From: Pithys albifrons albifrons
Taxonomy: Eukaryota > Chordata > Aves > Passeriformes > Thamnophilidae
NCBI RefSeq assembly: GCF_047495875.1
Contig: NC_092458.1
Coordinates: 104,162,227-104,226,226 of the forward strand
Length of the DNA: 64,000 nt
Direction of reading: 5' to 3'
The notes beneath the pieces were generated by a model, which saw only the letters and a program-made list of their open reading frames with translations, searched no databases and was not told the origin of the DNA. A program made the translations under genes and the position numbers. This document shows, piece after piece, positions 61,950 through 64,000 of this stretch. Every line of letters begins with the position of its first letter. The first letter of the stretch is position 1.

Positions 61950-62383
61950 TCAAGTGAGGCAATTCTCCCTCTGGTGAGACCGCACCTCCAGCTCTGAGGT
62001 CCCCAGCATGAGAAGGGCATGGACCTGTTGGAGTGAGTCCAGAGGACTCCACCAAGGTGATTCACAGTCAAGGAAACAAAGCCTACCAGAATAACTGACC
62101 TCTTCTCTCTGGTGGCCCAAAGAAATGAAGGCATGAAGCTATGTCAGGGCAGCTTTAGGTTCAGTATTTGGAAAAGATTCTTCACCCAGAGGATGGCTGG
62201 ACAGTGGAACAGGCTCCCCCAGGAAGTGGTCACAGCACCAAGCCTGACAGAGTTCAAGAAGAGTTTGGACAATTCTCAGGCACATGGTGGGATTATTATG
62301 GCTGTCCCGTGCAGGGCCAGGAGCTGGACTTCAACAATTCATGTGGGTCCCTTCCAACCTTGGATATTCTACAATCTCATGAA
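61950..62383 (+). mobile_element. CR1 LINE 3' region
   Basis: It contains 'tggtgagaccgcacctccag', 'gtccagaggactccaccaag', 'gtggaacaggctcccccagg' and 'gggtcccttccaaccttgg' in CR1 order, ending with 'gatattctacaatctcatg'. The 119-codon frame across it (62112-62471) is incidental. Confidence 0.88.
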
Positions 62384-62470
62384 ATCACAGAATAAGTTGA
62401 GATGCAAGGGACCCACAAGGATCATTGAATCCAGCACCTACCCTTGCATAGGAATGTATCAGACTATCTA
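62384..62470 (-). mobile_element. CR1 LINE 3'-end fragment, opposite orientation
   Basis: 'aatcacagaataagttgagatg … gatcattgaatccagcacc' is the complement of a CR1 terminus and abuts the plus-strand CR1 3' end tail to tail. Confidence 0.7.
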
Positions 62471-64000
62471 AGAACTGAGACTGGTTGTCCACAGATCACC
62501 AAGATAACCATGATTCCCAACAAAAACAGCAGGTCTGAGCCAGTCTGATTTTCTCAAAAGGAATGCCAAAGCAACAGGCATGAGAGAAAAGCCACACGTT
62601 CCCAACATAATTGTTCAGCATTGCAATGTGTGGGGTTCAGGAACCTGCAAGAACTAAGGATGAAGGTTTGAGCCTTCATCATGGCAGGGAAATGGAACAT
62701 GAACTTTTTCAGAGTTGCCTATTTTTTTTTCCTTCTGTACAGCTGATCCTTATATTTGTCACATACAACAAACTTACTTTCTGTACTGAAAAGTCTTCGT
62801 CTTAATCTATAAACTTCTTTCAGCTGTATTATCTCAGATCTATCCAGAGATATAAAAATCTACCATACTTCATACTCTTAGACCCATTCTATTTTTCCAT
62901 TTTTGTGACTGACAGAGGATTAAAACCTTTTGAGTACATTAAAGAAAGACCTTATTTGAATATTCAACTGACTACTGCTCATTTCCAAGCTAGAGATTGG
63001 TACATGAATATTTTTAATCCCCAAAGTGATCATACACACAGACTGGAAATATAATCACTTCCTGCTATTTGTAAAGGTAAGATTTATTCTCTCTTTTCTT
63101 CTGTATGCAGCAAAAATTTACAGACAGCTGGAAATCAGCAATTTAGCTTTTGCCCCAAAATATCTATCTTAATACGATCACATTCCTGTTACAATCCATT
63201 AAAGGTTTCAAGACAAATTACTTTGTTTCTAAAACCTTCATGTCACTACAACGTAAAATAACTGTACTGTATATGTCTTAAAAAGCAGAAAAGAAAACCA
63301 CACACACAGAATTTCACAAGACTACACAGAACTTCAGTAAGGATCAGTAAGTGATAAAACGATCCAGACTGAGCTGCAGCTTTAATTTTAAGCCATTTTT
63401 AATTTTACTAAATCACAAATATGACTGTAATTGGTGTACAGAAGCAAAAGGGGAACAAATTCAAACAGCAGCTTTTCATATGCAAACTATACAGATATGA
63501 TTTCATAATGAACATGGAACACAAACACTAGACCTAAGTATTCGGTGTAATCCCCAAAATATCCATTTAAATTGACAAGTTGCACATCACTGACTTCTGT
63601 TAAAATAGCAACAGTTTCTGACTTTTCCAGAAGTACATTGGGGCTTCAGCAGTTGAAATTTCAGTCTTATTAATTCTCTAAAGTAGTTCAACTACTTAAC
63701 TTCAACACTGTATATATTCTTAATGAAACTGACAAAGCAAAATGTTTATATAGCTTTTTAAGAATAGAAAATTAGGAAAAAAACCCCAGTGCTTCACATT
63801 AATAGCAGTATTATTACAGAAAGTAACAAAACCTATGTTTCAACACAAAGCATGAATGTACCAGCACTGTACTGAGACACACCATGAAATACACTTGGAT
63901 GAACTCCAAGGTTGAGAACCACCAGAAAAGCAATTGAGTGTTTAAGAGGTCATCTGTCTTTCTGACATAGTATGGATTCAGTCTCCCCCAAATGAAAATG
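62471..64000. other. AT-rich non-coding stretch
   Basis: Nothing recognised up to the window end. Confidence 0.5.

Noticed and set aside
62112..62471. 119-codon plus ORF
   Set aside because: It lies in the untranslated 3' part of CR1 fragments and crosses the junction of two opposite copies.
1..64000. CRISPR arrays, operons, tRNA or rRNA genes
   Set aside because: No regularly spaced repeats, ribosomal sequence or cloverleaf-capable tRNA was recognised, and the content is that of a vertebrate nuclear genome.
1..64000. Sex-chromosome (W) origin inferred from LTR density
   Set aside because: LTR material is roughly a sixth of the window by rough count, which is suggestive at most. No W-linked gene or satellite was recognised, so chromosome assignment is not supportable.

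Overview
The window looks like AT-rich, gene-poor DNA from a bird, probably a songbird. Several CR1 LINE 3' ends lie on both strands, and LTR elements of the kinds common in avian genomes are scattered through it. No host gene can be established from sequence alone. Three short reading frames on the minus strand (about 5.2, 20.8 and 52.8 kb) have some features of coding exons and are given as weak candidates.

The dominant feature is a young endogenous retrovirus on the plus strand at 11420-16809. It has a 688-bp 5' LTR, a lysine-type primer binding site, a leader ORF with a good start context, a gag frame, one amber stop, and a pro-pol frame in phase with gag. Pro-pol holds protease, reverse transcriptase, RNase H and most of integrase. 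It breaks off before the last integrase catalytic residue and joins directly to the 3' part of an LTR. The whole element is flanked by a 5-bp target duplication (CTTGT). The shared LTR parts are almost identical, so the insertion is recent. It lacks the rest of integrase, any later region, the polypurine tract and the 5' portion of the 3' LTR.

A second, decayed relative lies on the minus strand at 55606-58269: LTR, primer site, gag remnant, and protease remnant with its active-site aspartate lost. Its LTR belongs to a different family. Alignment of the two copies at the gag/pol boundary shows the same amber codon, an 8-nt spacer, then a hairpin. One stem pair differs as G-C in one copy and T-A in the other. 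This points to an RNA element that promotes stop-codon readthrough, and it is the most interesting signal in the window.

Other content: solo or partial LTRs at about 10.24-10.69, 28.91-29.59 (with a 6-bp flanking repeat), 51.53-51.73, 60.59-61.09 and 61.22-61.63 kb; CR1 fragments near 2.1, 4.4, 17.2, 36.2, 42.5, 46.2, 46.8, 49.4-50.1, 55.0 and 62.0-62.5 kb; a degenerate ~50-bp tandem repeat at 47.1-47.4 kb; and many A/C-rich (or T/G-rich on the other strand) low-complexity tracts. The remaining tens of kilobases are unannotated AT-rich sequence.
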